DNA from: an uncultured Streptococcus sp.
GTDB lineage: Bacteria > Bacillota > Bacilli > Lactobacillales > Streptococcaceae
Length of the DNA stretch: 6,023 nucleotides
NCBI GenBank assembly: GCA_900755085.1
Contig: CAAEFF010000110.1
Span: 1-6,023 of the forward strand
Reading direction: 5' to 3'
The notes under the pieces: model-generated
Seen by the model: only the letters and a program-made list of their open reading frames with translations
Told to the model about the DNA's origin: nothing
Databases searched by the model: none
Position numbers and translations under genes: made by a program
Part shown: positions 1 to 6,023 of the stretch, piece after piece
Layout of the letters: every line of letters begins with the position of its first letter
Numbering within the stretch: position 1 is the stretch's first letter

Positions 1-1649
1 AGGCGCCAACGGGAATTGGGAAGACCTACGCTTATCTGTTAACGCTTTTGGCTAAAACCTCCAAACGCATTCTTGTGAGTGTTCCAACTAAAATTCTTCA
101 GGATCAAATTATGAGGAAAGAAGGAAAGACCATCCAGGATCTTTTCCAAATTCCCTTTCATAGCCTTAAAAGTCCCAAGGATTACATCCAACTCGATAAA
201 TTTTATGAGACCTTACAGAGTGAGTCAGATAATGGGATGATTCGACGCTTTAAAATGCAACTGTTGGTTTGGCTGACTATGACTGAAACTGGAGAGTTCA
301 GTGAAATTGGCCAACTCTATCGTCATGTCCATTTTGTAGCTGACATTTGCCACGATGGTCAATTGTCGAAACATTCACTATTTTATCAGGAAGATTTTTG
401 GCGTCTTGGTCAGGAAAAAGTGAAAACCAGCCGGGTGATTCTGACCAATCATGCTTATCTGCTAACCCGTCTAGAAGATGATAAGAGTCTACTTCAAGAG
501 TCTGTTCTGGTCGTAGACGAAGCGCAAAAACTCTTCTTTGCTTTAGAGCAATTTTCACAGAGACAAGAAACCTTGCAATCTCTCCTTTTAAACTTGCAAC
601 ACGCTATTGAAGAGGAAAAAGATCTTCTACAACGACGTTTGCTGGAGAGTATTCAATTTGAGTTAAATGCCTGCTCCAAAGAAGTCGTGCAAGGAAAAAT
701 GGCAGTCTTATCAGATCAAACGGTGGCAAAAATTCGGCAGGATGTATCGGAATTGAAAACCGAATCTCTAGAGAACCTAAAGGAATTGTTTGATGAGCGC
801 TACCAAACCTTTTGGCTAGACAAGGAAGTGGTTGAAAGCCACCAGATTCTTCGTCTCCATGGTGGAGTGGAGGACTTACTATCCTTTAAGGAGTTTGTGC
901 CTGAAGAGGTGCCCGTACTCTTTGTATCAGCGACGATCGCTATCAGTAAAAAAGTGCATTTACCTGCTCTTTTAGGATACCAAGAGCAGCAAATCTACCG
1001 GGTGCCAATAACAGTCAAACAACACCAGGAATTGCTGGTGCCGATTGATTTTCCAGATGTTGTTTCTTTATCTTCAGTGGAGTACGCAGAGGAGGTTTGT
1101 CAGCTCGTCGGTGAACTCCTTCCTTTACGAAAGCCAATTTTTCTTTTGTTTACTTCAAAAGAATTGTTACTGGAGACGTCAAATGCATTGAAGTTTCCTC
1201 ATTTGGCCCAGTACCGAAATGGGGATGCAGCCAATATTAAGCGACGATTTGACCGAGGAGAAAGCTCCGTTTTATTGGGAACAGGAAGCTTCTGGGAGGG
1301 AGTCGATTTCTCCCAACAAAAAGAAGTGATTCAAATCATCACGCGCCTTCCTTTTGACAATCCTAAAGATTATATGGTCCAAAAGCTGAATACAAAACTC
1401 AGAGAACAGGGGAAAAATCCCTTTTACGACTATAGTCTTCCAGTCGCGATTTTAAGGCTAAAACAGGCTATTGGGAGAACCAGCCGTTTTCAAGATCAGG
1501 AATCTCTGGTGCTTTTATTGGATCAGCGGGTGGTAACCAAGCGATATGGAAAACAAATTTTGGACGGGTTGCAACAGGTGTTGCCCCTTCACACGACATT
1601 GAGAGAGCGGCTTATTGAGCAAGCAGCTGACTTTTTTGAAAGGAATTGA
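1..1649 (+). CDS. dinG: DinG-type ATP-dependent helicase, C-terminal part (probably a DnaQ-exonuclease/helicase fusion), 5' end outside window
   Basis: This is an XPD/DinG-like superfamily 2 helicase, acting on DNA in the cytoplasm. The reading frame is open from the first full codon at base 3, so the start is upstream. Bases 6-26 encode the Walker A loop PTGIGKT. A Walker B box DEAQ (usually DEAH) is at 516-527, motif III SATI at 927-938, motif V GSFWEGVDF at 1284-1310 and motif VI QAIGRTSR at 1464-1487, so both RecA-like lobes are complete. The Fe-S cysteines of E. coli DinG appear to be missing: the usual YLC-type position reads YIQ (codon Q at 189-191), and only one cysteine lies between motif Ia and DEAQ. 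Firmicutes homologues generally carry an N-terminal DnaQ-type 3'-5' exonuclease domain. That part would lie upstream and cannot be seen here. S. aureus DinG of this type lacks an Fe-S cluster and behaves as a nuclease rather than a helicase. The stop codon is 4 nt before the next gene. The family is certain; the fusion is inferred. Confidence 0.93.
   Translation, partial: APTGIGKTYAYLLTLLAKTSKRILVSVPTKILQDQIMRKEGKTIQDLFQIPFHSLKSPKDYIQLDKFYETLQSESDNGMIRRFKMQLLVWLTMTETGEFSEIGQLYRHVHFVADICHDGQLSKHSLFYQEDFWRLGQEKVKTSRVILTNHAYLLTRLEDDKSLLQESVLVVDEAQKLFFALEQFSQRQETLQSLLLNLQHAIEEEKDLLQRRLLESIQFELNACSKEVVQGKMAVLSDQTVAKIRQDVSELKTESLENLKELFDERYQTFWLDKEVVESHQILRLHGGVEDLLSFKEFVPEEVPVLFVSATIAISKKVHLPALLGYQEQQIYRVPITVKQHQELLVPIDFPDVVSLSSVEYAEEVCQLVGELLPLRKPIFLLFTSKELLLETSNALKFPHLAQYRNGDAANIKRRFDRGESSVLLGTGSFWEGVDFSQQKEVIQIITRLPFDNPKDYMVQKLNTKLREQGKNPFYDYSLPVAILRLKQAIGRTSRFQDQESLVLLLDQRVVTKRYGKQILDGLQQVLPLHTTLRERLIEQAADFFERN
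1638..1644 (+). promoter_or_regulatory. Ribosome binding site for the YeiH-family gene
   Basis: GAAAGGA lies 9 nt before the ATG at 1654, inside the last codons of the dinG-type gene. It decides the start: an in-frame TTG at 1615 would lengthen the protein by 13 residues, but it overlaps the upstream gene by 35 nt and adds a non-membrane leader. Its position makes translational coupling with the helicase gene likely. Confidence 0.7.
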
Positions 1650-1653
1650 GAGA

Positions 1654-2634
1654 ATGAAAAATAAAGGATTTGGACTTGCAATTGCATTTGTACTGGCACT
1701 TTGTGCTATGTTGTTGGGAAATTTCTTTCCCATTATTGGCTCCAGTGTTTTTGCCTTAATTTTAGGAATTATCCTTAATGAATTTGTGAATTTGCCTGAG
1801 AATTCACGACCAGGCTTGAACTGGTCCGGTAAGAAATTGTTGCAGTATTCGATTATCTTCATGGGATTTAGCTTGCCAATTGCGACGGTTGCCTCTACAG
1901 GCTTGTCTTCTTTAAAGATTAGTCTGCCAACGATAACCGTTGCCTTTCTTGCAGCTATTATTTTTGGGAGAGTCTTCCATCTGAAATCTCATTTACGGAC
2001 CTTAATTGGGTTTGGTACAGCTATTTGTGGTGGATCTGCTATTGCAGCAGCAGCGCCGATCATTGAAGCAGACGAAGAAGAAATTGCCTTATCTATGTCA
2101 ACTATCTTCTTCTTCAACATTTTGGCTGTCTTTATCTTTCCAGTATTAGGGCATTTATGGCATATGTCTAATTTCCAATTTGGTCTCTGGTCAGGAACAG
2201 CCATTAACGATACGTCATCTGTTGTAGCAGCAGCATTTTCTTACAGTAAAGCAGCGGGGCAAATGGCTACAATTGTTAAGTTAACACGCGCCCTGATGAT
2301 TGTACCAGTTTGTTTGGGCTTGATCGGTTTAAAATGGTATCGGAGTAAACAACAAGGAAGAAACAAAGGAATGTTAAAGAAAATTATTCCTTGGTTTATT
2401 ATCTGGTTTATTGTGGCTTCCATTCTTTCTTCTATTGGCCTGGTACCTAAAGTGGTCCTACCTTACCTAAATGACCTTTCTCACCTCTTTATGGCCATGG
2501 CCTTGGTTGGAATCGGAAGCAAGGTTTCTTGGAAACAGTTCCGTGCTGCAGGAGCAGCCCCCCTTCTGGTAGGTTTGATTGCTTGGTTCTGTGTGGCAGG
2601 ATCTAGCTTGATTCTACAGATGTTGTTCTATTAA
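1654..2634 (+). CDS. YeiH/UPF0324-family putative sulfate exporter, integral membrane protein
   Basis: This 326-residue, strongly hydrophobic protein belongs to the YeiH (UPF0324, putative sulfate exporter) family of the cytoplasmic membrane. About ten membrane segments can be seen, near residues 6-25, 29-45, 62-84, 90-108, 115-134, 148-167, 175-195, 205-226, 243-262, 274-289 and 300-322; some are probably re-entrant. Two family signatures are clear: GTAICGGSAIAAAAP at residues 121-135 followed by an acidic EADEEE stretch, and WSGTAINDTSSVVAAA at 179-194. KLTRALMIVP at 209-218 is a third typical block. The length is normal for the family and the gene looks intact. Sulfate export is a family label with little direct biochemical support, so the real substrate is uncertain. 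The gene follows the helicase gene by 4 nt and precedes rodA by 33 nt, which suggests co-transcription. No sulfur-metabolism gene is nearby, so context does not help with substrate. Confidence 0.88.
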   Translation: MKNKGFGLAIAFVLALCAMLLGNFFPIIGSSVFALILGIILNEFVNLPENSRPGLNWSGKKLLQYSIIFMGFSLPIATVASTGLSSLKISLPTITVAFLAAIIFGRVFHLKSHLRTLIGFGTAICGGSAIAAAAPIIEADEEEIALSMSTIFFFNILAVFIFPVLGHLWHMSNFQFGLWSGTAINDTSSVVAAAFSYSKAAGQMATIVKLTRALMIVPVCLGLIGLKWYRSKQQGRNKGMLKKIIPWFIIWFIVASILSSIGLVPKVVLPYLNDLSHLFMAMALVGIGSKVSWKQFRAAGAAPLLVGLIAWFCVAGSSLILQMLFY

Positions 2635-2667
2635 TTAATTTGATGATTCTCACAGAAAGGAACGTGA

Positions 2668-3897
2668 ATGAAGAAACATCATTTTTGGACGATTCACCTG
2701 GATTATTCGATCATTGGAATTGTCTTCACCCTACTTATGATTGGGATCTTATCCGTTTTTGTGGCAGTTTCTCATGATTATCCCCAAATGGTGTGGCCTT
2801 TTTTAGGGCAGCAATTGGCCTGGATTGGTGTGGGATGTGTCATTTGCCTGATTGTGACGATTTTTAGCACGAAATTTCTTTGGAAAATCACTCCCTTTCT
2901 TTACCTACTTGGTCTGGCCTTGATGGTTCTTCCCCTTGTTTTTTATAATCCAAACTTGGTAGCTTCGACTGGAGCTAAAAACTGGGTAGCTTATAGAAAC
3001 ATCACCTTATTTCAGCCTTCAGAATTTATGAAGATCCCTTTCATCCTGATGCTGTCACGTTCTATTGTCCGATTTTTACAAAGAAATAAGGGGCGTGAGC
3101 GATTGTTACGACAAGATTGGTTTTTAATTCTAGAGTTGACCATCTATACAATTCCGGTCTTTGCCTTATTGGCCCTCCAGCAGGACTTGGGAACGGCCTT
3201 AGTTTTCTTGGCCATCTTTGCGGGCTTAGTGCTCATTTCGGGGGTCTCCTGGAAAATTATCCTGCCGGTCATCTTGCTTCTGGCAGGTGGGTTAGCAGGC
3301 TTTCTCTTCCTCTTTCTTTCAGAAGGGGGCCGGGCTTTTCTGCACCAGCAAGTAGGGATGCCAACCTACCAGATGAACCGTATTTTAGCCTGGTTAAATC
3401 CTTTTGACTATGCACAGACAACCACCTACCAGCAGGCGCAAGGACAGCTAGCCATTGCTAGTGGTGGCCTCTTTGGTCAAGGATTTAATGTCTCTAATTT
3501 ATTGGTTCCCGTACGGGAAAGCGATATGATTTTTACAGTAGTAGCAGAGGACTTTGGTTTTGTTGGAGCTCTTGTGCTGTTGATTTTATATGTGACCCTG
3601 ATTTACCGTATTTTAAAAATCACCCTCCAGTCCAACAACCAATTTTATACCTATATTTCCATCGGATTTATTATGATGCTGGTCTTTCATATTTTTGAAA
3701 ATGTCGGAGCGGTAACGGGCCTTCTCCCTTTGACGGGGATTCCTCTCCCCTTTATCTCACAAGGAGGCTCCTCTATTATTAGTAATTTGATTGGTATTGG
3801 TCTAGTACTCTCAATCTATAATCATAGTAGTAAAAAGAAAGGACCAGATGAAGAGGTTCCAATCCGTAAAAAAGTAGTCCTTAAAAAGGCGCAATAG
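2668..3897 (+). CDS. rodA: RodA, SEDS-family peptidoglycan glycosyltransferase
   Basis: This 409-residue SEDS protein polymerises lipid II into glycan strands at the cytoplasmic membrane, working with a class B penicillin-binding protein. In ovoid streptococci it drives peripheral (side-wall) growth with PBP2b. About ten membrane helices are visible, with a large extracellular loop near residues 218-290. Conserved marks are GAKNW (102-106, matching the functionally important W of B. subtilis RodA), FQPSEFMK (115-122), QDLGTALVF (172-180), ASGGLFGQG (264-272), SDMIF with the essential aspartate D286 (codon 3523-3525), and the C-terminal GIPLPFISQGGSS (357-369). The tail 388-409 is lysine-rich and cytoplasmic. 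The start ATG has AGAAAGGA 6 nt upstream. I call RodA rather than FtsW because of the neighbourhood (upstream of DJ-1, HAD and gyrB in streptococci, from memory) and the short tail; FtsW is the main alternative. Confidence 0.92.
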   Translation: MKKHHFWTIHLDYSIIGIVFTLLMIGILSVFVAVSHDYPQMVWPFLGQQLAWIGVGCVICLIVTIFSTKFLWKITPFLYLLGLALMVLPLVFYNPNLVASTGAKNWVAYRNITLFQPSEFMKIPFILMLSRSIVRFLQRNKGRERLLRQDWFLILELTIYTIPVFALLALQQDLGTALVFLAIFAGLVLISGVSWKIILPVILLLAGGLAGFLFLFLSEGGRAFLHQQVGMPTYQMNRILAWLNPFDYAQTTTYQQAQGQLAIASGGLFGQGFNVSNLLVPVRESDMIFTVVAEDFGFVGALVLLILYVTLIYRILKITLQSNNQFYTYISIGFIMMLVFHIFENVGAVTGLLPLTGIPLPFISQGGSSIISNLIGIGLVLSIYNHSSKKKGPDEEVPIRKKVVLKKAQ

Positions 3898-3905
3898 TTT
3901 AGAAA

Positions 3906-3911
3906 GAAGGA
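3906..3911 (+). promoter_or_regulatory. Ribosome binding site deciding the DJ-1/PfpI start
   Basis: GAAGGA ends directly at the first of two in-frame ATGs (3912) and is 6 nt from the second (3918). Normal spacing favours the second ATG. The first would leave no spacer, so the two extra residues (MK) are unlikely to be part of the main product. Confidence 0.65.
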
Positions 3912-3917
3912 ATGAAA

Positions 3918-4469
3918 ATGAAAAAAGTAGCAACGATTTTAGCAAACGGTTTTGAAGAAATTGAAGCTTTGACCATTGTCGATGTTTTGAGGCGTGCTGG
4001 GATTGACTGCGACCTCATTGGCATGGAAGAAACAGTCACAGGTTCTCACCAGATCACCGTGGAAGTCGACCGCCTCTGGAATGGAGACCTATCAGATTAT
4101 GATGGAATTTTTTTACCAGGTGGGATGCCAGGAGCCGCGAATTTGCGGGATAATGCAGAATTAATCACAGCTCTTCAAGAAGAAAGTAGCAAAGGAAAAA
4201 CTATTTCTGCAATTTGCGCAGCTCCCATTGTTTTGGCGCGTGCTGGTCTCTTAAAAGATAAACACTATACGTGTTACGATGGTTTTGAAGAAGAGATTCA
4301 AGATGGACACTATCAAAAAGAAACAGTGGTGAAAGACGGTAATCTCTTGACCAGTCGTGGTCCTTCAACGGCTCTTGCCTTAGCCTATGCCTTGGTAGAC
4401 CATTTTGAAGGAGATGCCCAAAGTCTTCGTCAAGGAATGCTCTATCAAGACGTCTTTGGAGATGCTTAA
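3918..4469 (+). CDS. DJ-1/PfpI (ThiJ/YajL) family protein
   Basis: This 183-residue cytosolic protein has the class I glutamine-amidotransferase-like fold of the DJ-1/YajL group. It carries the conserved glutamate E16 in GFEEIEA (11-17), LPGGMPGA (66-73) and the nucleophile elbow AICAAP (98-103) with reactive cysteine C100. It also has TSRGPSTALALAYALVD (145-161), which closely resembles the DJ-1 C-terminal block. E16 and C100 match DJ-1 E18 and C106, so the active site looks intact. Homologues are linked to oxidative-stress sensing, chaperone activity and glyoxalase or deglycase reactions; the physiological activity is disputed. The older name ThiJ and the label thiazole monophosphate biosynthesis protein come from mis-annotation, and no thiamine gene is near. 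The start is placed at 3918 because of Shine-Dalgarno spacing; an ATG at 3912 would add two residues. It follows rodA by 20 nt and is the last gene before the terminator. Confidence 0.92.
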   Translation: MKKVATILANGFEEIEALTIVDVLRRAGIDCDLIGMEETVTGSHQITVEVDRLWNGDLSDYDGIFLPGGMPGAANLRDNAELITALQEESSKGKTISAICAAPIVLARAGLLKDKHYTCYDGFEEEIQDGHYQKETVVKDGNLLTSRGPSTALALAYALVDHFEGDAQSLRQGMLYQDVFGDA

Positions 4470-4567
4470 AAGAGATCTTTTAGACACCATTTTTTCTGGA
4501 GAAAGATCACATTCTATGACAGAAAATGACTTCTCTTTGATTTAAAATGAAATGACCTTAAAAAATG

Positions 4568-4609
4568 GCTAAAATCCCCCCTAAATGAGGGTTTTAGCTT
4601 ATTTTTTTT
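4568..4609 (+). terminator. Rho-independent terminator after the DJ-1/PfpI gene
   Basis: GCTAAAA (4568-4574) pairs perfectly with TTTTAGC (4592-4598). The stem continues with C-G pairs between the C-run at 4576-4581 and GGG at 4589-4591, with one bulged T or a G-U pair, and closes on a loop around CTAAAT. A run of eight T (4602-4609) follows after TTA. An A6 run at 4560-4565 faces the T-tract, so the hairpin could also work on the opposite strand, although no - strand gene ends here. It separates the upstream block from the HAD-gyrB unit. Confidence 0.88.
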
Positions 4610-4618
4610 GTCCATTTG

Positions 4619-4627
4619 TGGTATAAT
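4619..4627 (+). promoter_or_regulatory. Extended -10 promoter of the HAD-gyrB unit
   Basis: TGGTATAAT is a perfect extended -10 element (TGn plus consensus TATAAT at 4622-4627). At 17 nt spacing the -35 position (4599-4604, TTATTT) lies in the terminator T-tract and matches TTGACA poorly, which fits a promoter relying on the extended -10. Counting from the hexamer, +1 should fall at about 4634, and the nearest suitable purine is A4635, the A of the HAD start codon. No other promoter is visible before gyrB, so this one probably serves both genes. Confidence 0.82.
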
Positions 4628-4634
4628 ATTGACT

Positions 4635-5198
4635 ATGAATTATCATGATTTTATATGGGATCTTGGTGGGACGCTATTGGATAATTACGAAACGTCCACA
4701 AATGCCTTTGTAGCGACATTGAAGGACTTTCACATCCAAGCCGATCATGATTCTGTTTATGTAGCATTAAAAATCTCAACACAGGATGCAATTCAGACCT
4801 TTGCGCCTCATATTCCTAATTTTCGTACGGAATACAAGAAAAAAGAAGCCTTGGGCTTGCAAGAGCCGGTCTTATTTGAGGGGGCAAAAGAGTTACTAGA
4901 AGAGATTCAGGCACATGGAGGACGTCATTTTTTGGTATCACATCGAGATCGTCAAGTTTTGACCCTCCTTGATCAGACAGGTATTGCTCCCTTCTTTACG
5001 GAGATTGTAACAGCAGACGAGGGCTTTCCACGAAAACCAGATCCAGCCTCTATGCTTTATTTGAAGGAAAAATATAGCATTCAAGACGGTCTAGTCATCG
5101 GAGATCGTCCGATCGATATAGAAGCTGGGAAGGCTGCAGGGCTTTCGACCTATTTATTTGATTCCATGCCACACTTACAGCAGTTTATATTTGAATAG
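4635..5198 (+). CDS. HAD-superfamily hydrolase (subfamily IA), motif I with Gly in place of the second Asp
   Basis: This 187-residue soluble protein has a Rossmann-type HAD core with a helical cap near residues 18-80. Motif I is WDLGGTLLD (8-16), with nucleophile D9 present but the usual acid/base Asp at +2 replaced by G11 (codon GGT, 4665-4667). Motif II is VSHRD with S102, motif III is RKPDP with K134, and motif IV is GDRPID with D157 and D161, so the rest of the active site is intact. Relatives include phosphoglycolate phosphatase-like and beta-phosphoglucomutase-like enzymes, but the substrate cannot be read from sequence. The ATG at 4635 has no Shine-Dalgarno sequence and lies at the predicted transcription start, so translation is probably leaderless. 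An in-frame TTG at 4608 lies upstream of the promoter and is rejected. The next in-frame ATG is residue 140, too late. gyrB begins 12 nt downstream, so the two genes are likely co-transcribed. Confidence 0.9.
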   Translation: MNYHDFIWDLGGTLLDNYETSTNAFVATLKDFHIQADHDSVYVALKISTQDAIQTFAPHIPNFRTEYKKKEALGLQEPVLFEGAKELLEEIQAHGGRHFLVSHRDRQVLTLLDQTGIAPFFTEIVTADEGFPRKPDPASMLYLKEKYSIQDGLVIGDRPIDIEAGKAAGLSTYLFDSMPHLQQFIFE

Positions 5199-5210
5199 AA
5201 AAGGGAAATT

Positions 5211-6023
5211 ATGACAGAGGATAAACAGCAAGAAAATCAAGCACAAGAATATGATGCCAGTCAGATTCAGGTCTTGGAAGGACTAGAGGCCGTTCGGATG
5301 CGTCCGGGTATGTATATTGGATCTACCTCAAAAGAAGGTCTTCATCACCTGGTCTGGGAAATCGTAGATAACTCGATTGACGAAGCCTTGGCCGGTTTTG
5401 CTAGCCATATTGAAGTTTTCATTGAAGCAGATAATTCGATCACGGTTGTCGATGATGGTCGTGGGATCCCAGTAGATATCCAAGAAAAGACGGGTCGACC
5501 TGCCGTTGAAACTGTCTTTACGGTACTTCACGCGGGAGGAAAATTCGGCGGAGGTGGCTACAAGGTTTCTGGTGGTCTTCACGGGGTAGGCTCTTCCGTT
5601 GTTAATGCCCTCTCCACAACCCTCGATGTTCGCGTCTATAAAAATGGCAGTATCTATTACCAAGAGTATCGACGTGGACACGTTGTGGATGATTTGAAAG
5701 TCATCGGAGAGACGGAGCGGACAGGGACAACCGTCCACTTTATTCCGGATCCAGAAATCTTCACGGAAACGACCGAGTATGATTTTGAAAAATTAAATAA
5801 ACGGATTCAAGAATTAGCCTTTTTGAATCGTGGTTTGCGTATTTCTCTGACGGATAAGCGGGAAGGCCTAGAGCAAGAAAAGCATTACCACTACGAAGGT
5901 GGGATCTCTAGTTACGTCGAATACATCAATGAAAACAAAGATGTCATCTTTGAAAAACCAATCTACACAGATGGTGAAATGGATGATATAACAGTTGAAG
6001 TAGCTATGCAATATACCACAGGC
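5211..6023 (+). CDS. gyrB: DNA gyrase subunit B, N-terminal 271 residues, 3' end outside window
   Basis: GyrB is the ATPase subunit of the A2B2 gyrase that introduces negative supercoils into DNA. The window holds the GHKL ATPase domain and the start of the transducer domain; the TOPRIM domain and C-terminus lie beyond the end. Visible motifs are RMRPGMYIG (29-37), EIVDNSIDEALAG (50-62) with catalytic E50 and Mg-binding N54, DDGRGIP (81-87) with D81 and R84, which contact ATP and coumarin drugs in homologues, the ATP lid HAGGKFGGGGYKVSGGLHGVG (107-127), and GTTVHF (172-177) with T173. These correspond to E. coli E42, N46, D73, R76 and T165 at a constant offset of 8. The first 17 residues are polar and variable, as is usual. 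The start ATG has AAAAGGGA about 4-5 nt upstream. The frame is open to the last base. GyrB is preferred over ParE because of the neighbourhood and the absence of parC, though the N-terminal domains are similar. Confidence 0.95.
   Translation, partial: MTEDKQQENQAQEYDASQIQVLEGLEAVRMRPGMYIGSTSKEGLHHLVWEIVDNSIDEALAGFASHIEVFIEADNSITVVDDGRGIPVDIQEKTGRPAVETVFTVLHAGGKFGGGGYKVSGGLHGVGSSVVNALSTTLDVRVYKNGSIYYQEYRRGHVVDDLKVIGETERTGTTVHFIPDPEIFTETTEYDFEKLNKRIQELAFLNRGLRISLTDKREGLEQEKHYHYEGGISSYVEYINENKDVIFEKPIYTDGEMDDITVEVAMQYTTG

Larger units (their letters stand above)
4470..4634 (+). other. Intergenic region between the rodA-DJ-1 block and the HAD-gyrB unit
   Basis: This is the only non-coding stretch over 40 nt in the window. 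It begins with an AT-rich inverted repeat TAAAAGA-GA-TCTTTTA (4467-4482) that overlaps the DJ-1 stop codon, too weak and too far from a T-run to be a convincing terminator. CCATTTTTT (4487-4495) and AAAAAATGG (4560-4568) form a 9-base inverted repeat 64 nt apart. ATGAC occurs three times (4516, 4526, 4552). The region ends with the terminator and promoter listed separately. No RNA gene or supported small protein was found. Confidence 0.8.

Noticed and set aside
1515..1862. 115-codon - strand open frame across the helicase/YeiH junction
   Set aside because: It is antisense to two well-supported genes and shows no recognisable domain.
2631..2638. TTAATTAA palindrome at the YeiH stop codon
   Set aside because: An 8-base AT palindrome is expected by chance and has no flanking structure or T-tract.
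3117..3407. 96-codon + strand open frame inside rodA
   Set aside because: It is in another frame of a clear rodA gene, in a region of conserved RodA motifs.
4467..4482. TAAAAGA-GA-TCTTTTA inverted repeat as a terminator for DJ-1
   Set aside because: The stem is almost all A-T with a tight loop, and the nearest T-run starts 8 nt later; the hairpin at 4568-4609 is far better.
4516..4545. Nine-codon open frame MTENDFSLI in the intergenic region, starting ATGACAGA like gyrB
   Set aside because: Its only candidate Shine-Dalgarno (GGAG at 4498) is too far away, it is very short, and the shared 8 bases with the gyrB start are probably chance.
4608..4634. TTG at 4608 as the start of the HAD protein
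   Set aside because: It lies upstream of the -10 element, has no ribosome binding site, and its nine extra residues precede the usual MNYH-type N-terminus.
5328..5738. 136-codon open frame on the - strand inside gyrB
   Set aside because: It lies wholly opposite the conserved GyrB ATPase domain, has no ribosome binding site or family resemblance, and its composition is what an antisense shadow gives.
1..6023. Search for a new defence, mobile or RNA-based system
   Set aside because: All large + strand frames belong to known housekeeping families, junctions are tight, and no repeats, integrase, transposase or structured RNA were seen.

Overview
The window is a compact, gene-dense piece of a Firmicutes chromosome, most likely Streptococcus (viridans or pneumococcal type). 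The evidence is the low-GC composition by eye, AAGGA-type ribosome binding sites, the sequence character of RodA and GyrB, and the order DinG-type helicase, rodA, DJ-1/PfpI, HAD hydrolase, gyrB. As I remember it, this matches the S. pneumoniae neighbourhood around rodA and gyrB. All six genes lie on the + strand, and about 95% of the window is coding.

Bases 1-4469 hold four tightly packed genes read as one block. They are the C-terminal helicase part of a DinG-type protein (cut at its 5' side), a YeiH/UPF0324 membrane transporter, the cell-wall glycosyltransferase RodA, and a DJ-1/PfpI-family protein. The three junctions are about 4, 33 and 20 nt. Each downstream gene has its own Shine-Dalgarno sequence and I see no internal promoter or terminator, so these four are probably co-transcribed. 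The block ends at a rho-independent terminator at 4568-4609.

Bases 4470-4634 are the only real intergenic stretch (165 nt). It holds the terminator and, about 10 nt beyond its T-tract, a consensus extended -10 promoter (TGGTATAAT). This promoter starts a second unit: a HAD-superfamily hydrolase and then gyrB, whose first 271 codons are in the window. The promoter is so close to the HAD start codon that the transcript should begin at or next to the ATG, giving a leaderless mRNA. Regularly spaced A/T tracts upstream of the promoter suggest curved DNA.

The roles are mostly housekeeping: DNA repair or processing (DinG-type), peptidoglycan elongation (RodA), protein or metabolite protection (DJ-1), anion export (YeiH, putative) and DNA supercoiling (GyrB). 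I see no mobile element, CRISPR array, RNA gene or defence system, and no convincing sign of an undescribed system. The points worth a second look are the probable leaderless HAD-gyrB transcript, the HAD protein lacking the second catalytic aspartate, the DEAQ box and missing Fe-S cysteines in the DinG-type helicase, the curved-DNA pattern at the gyrB-unit promoter, and the transporter placed between dinG and rodA.
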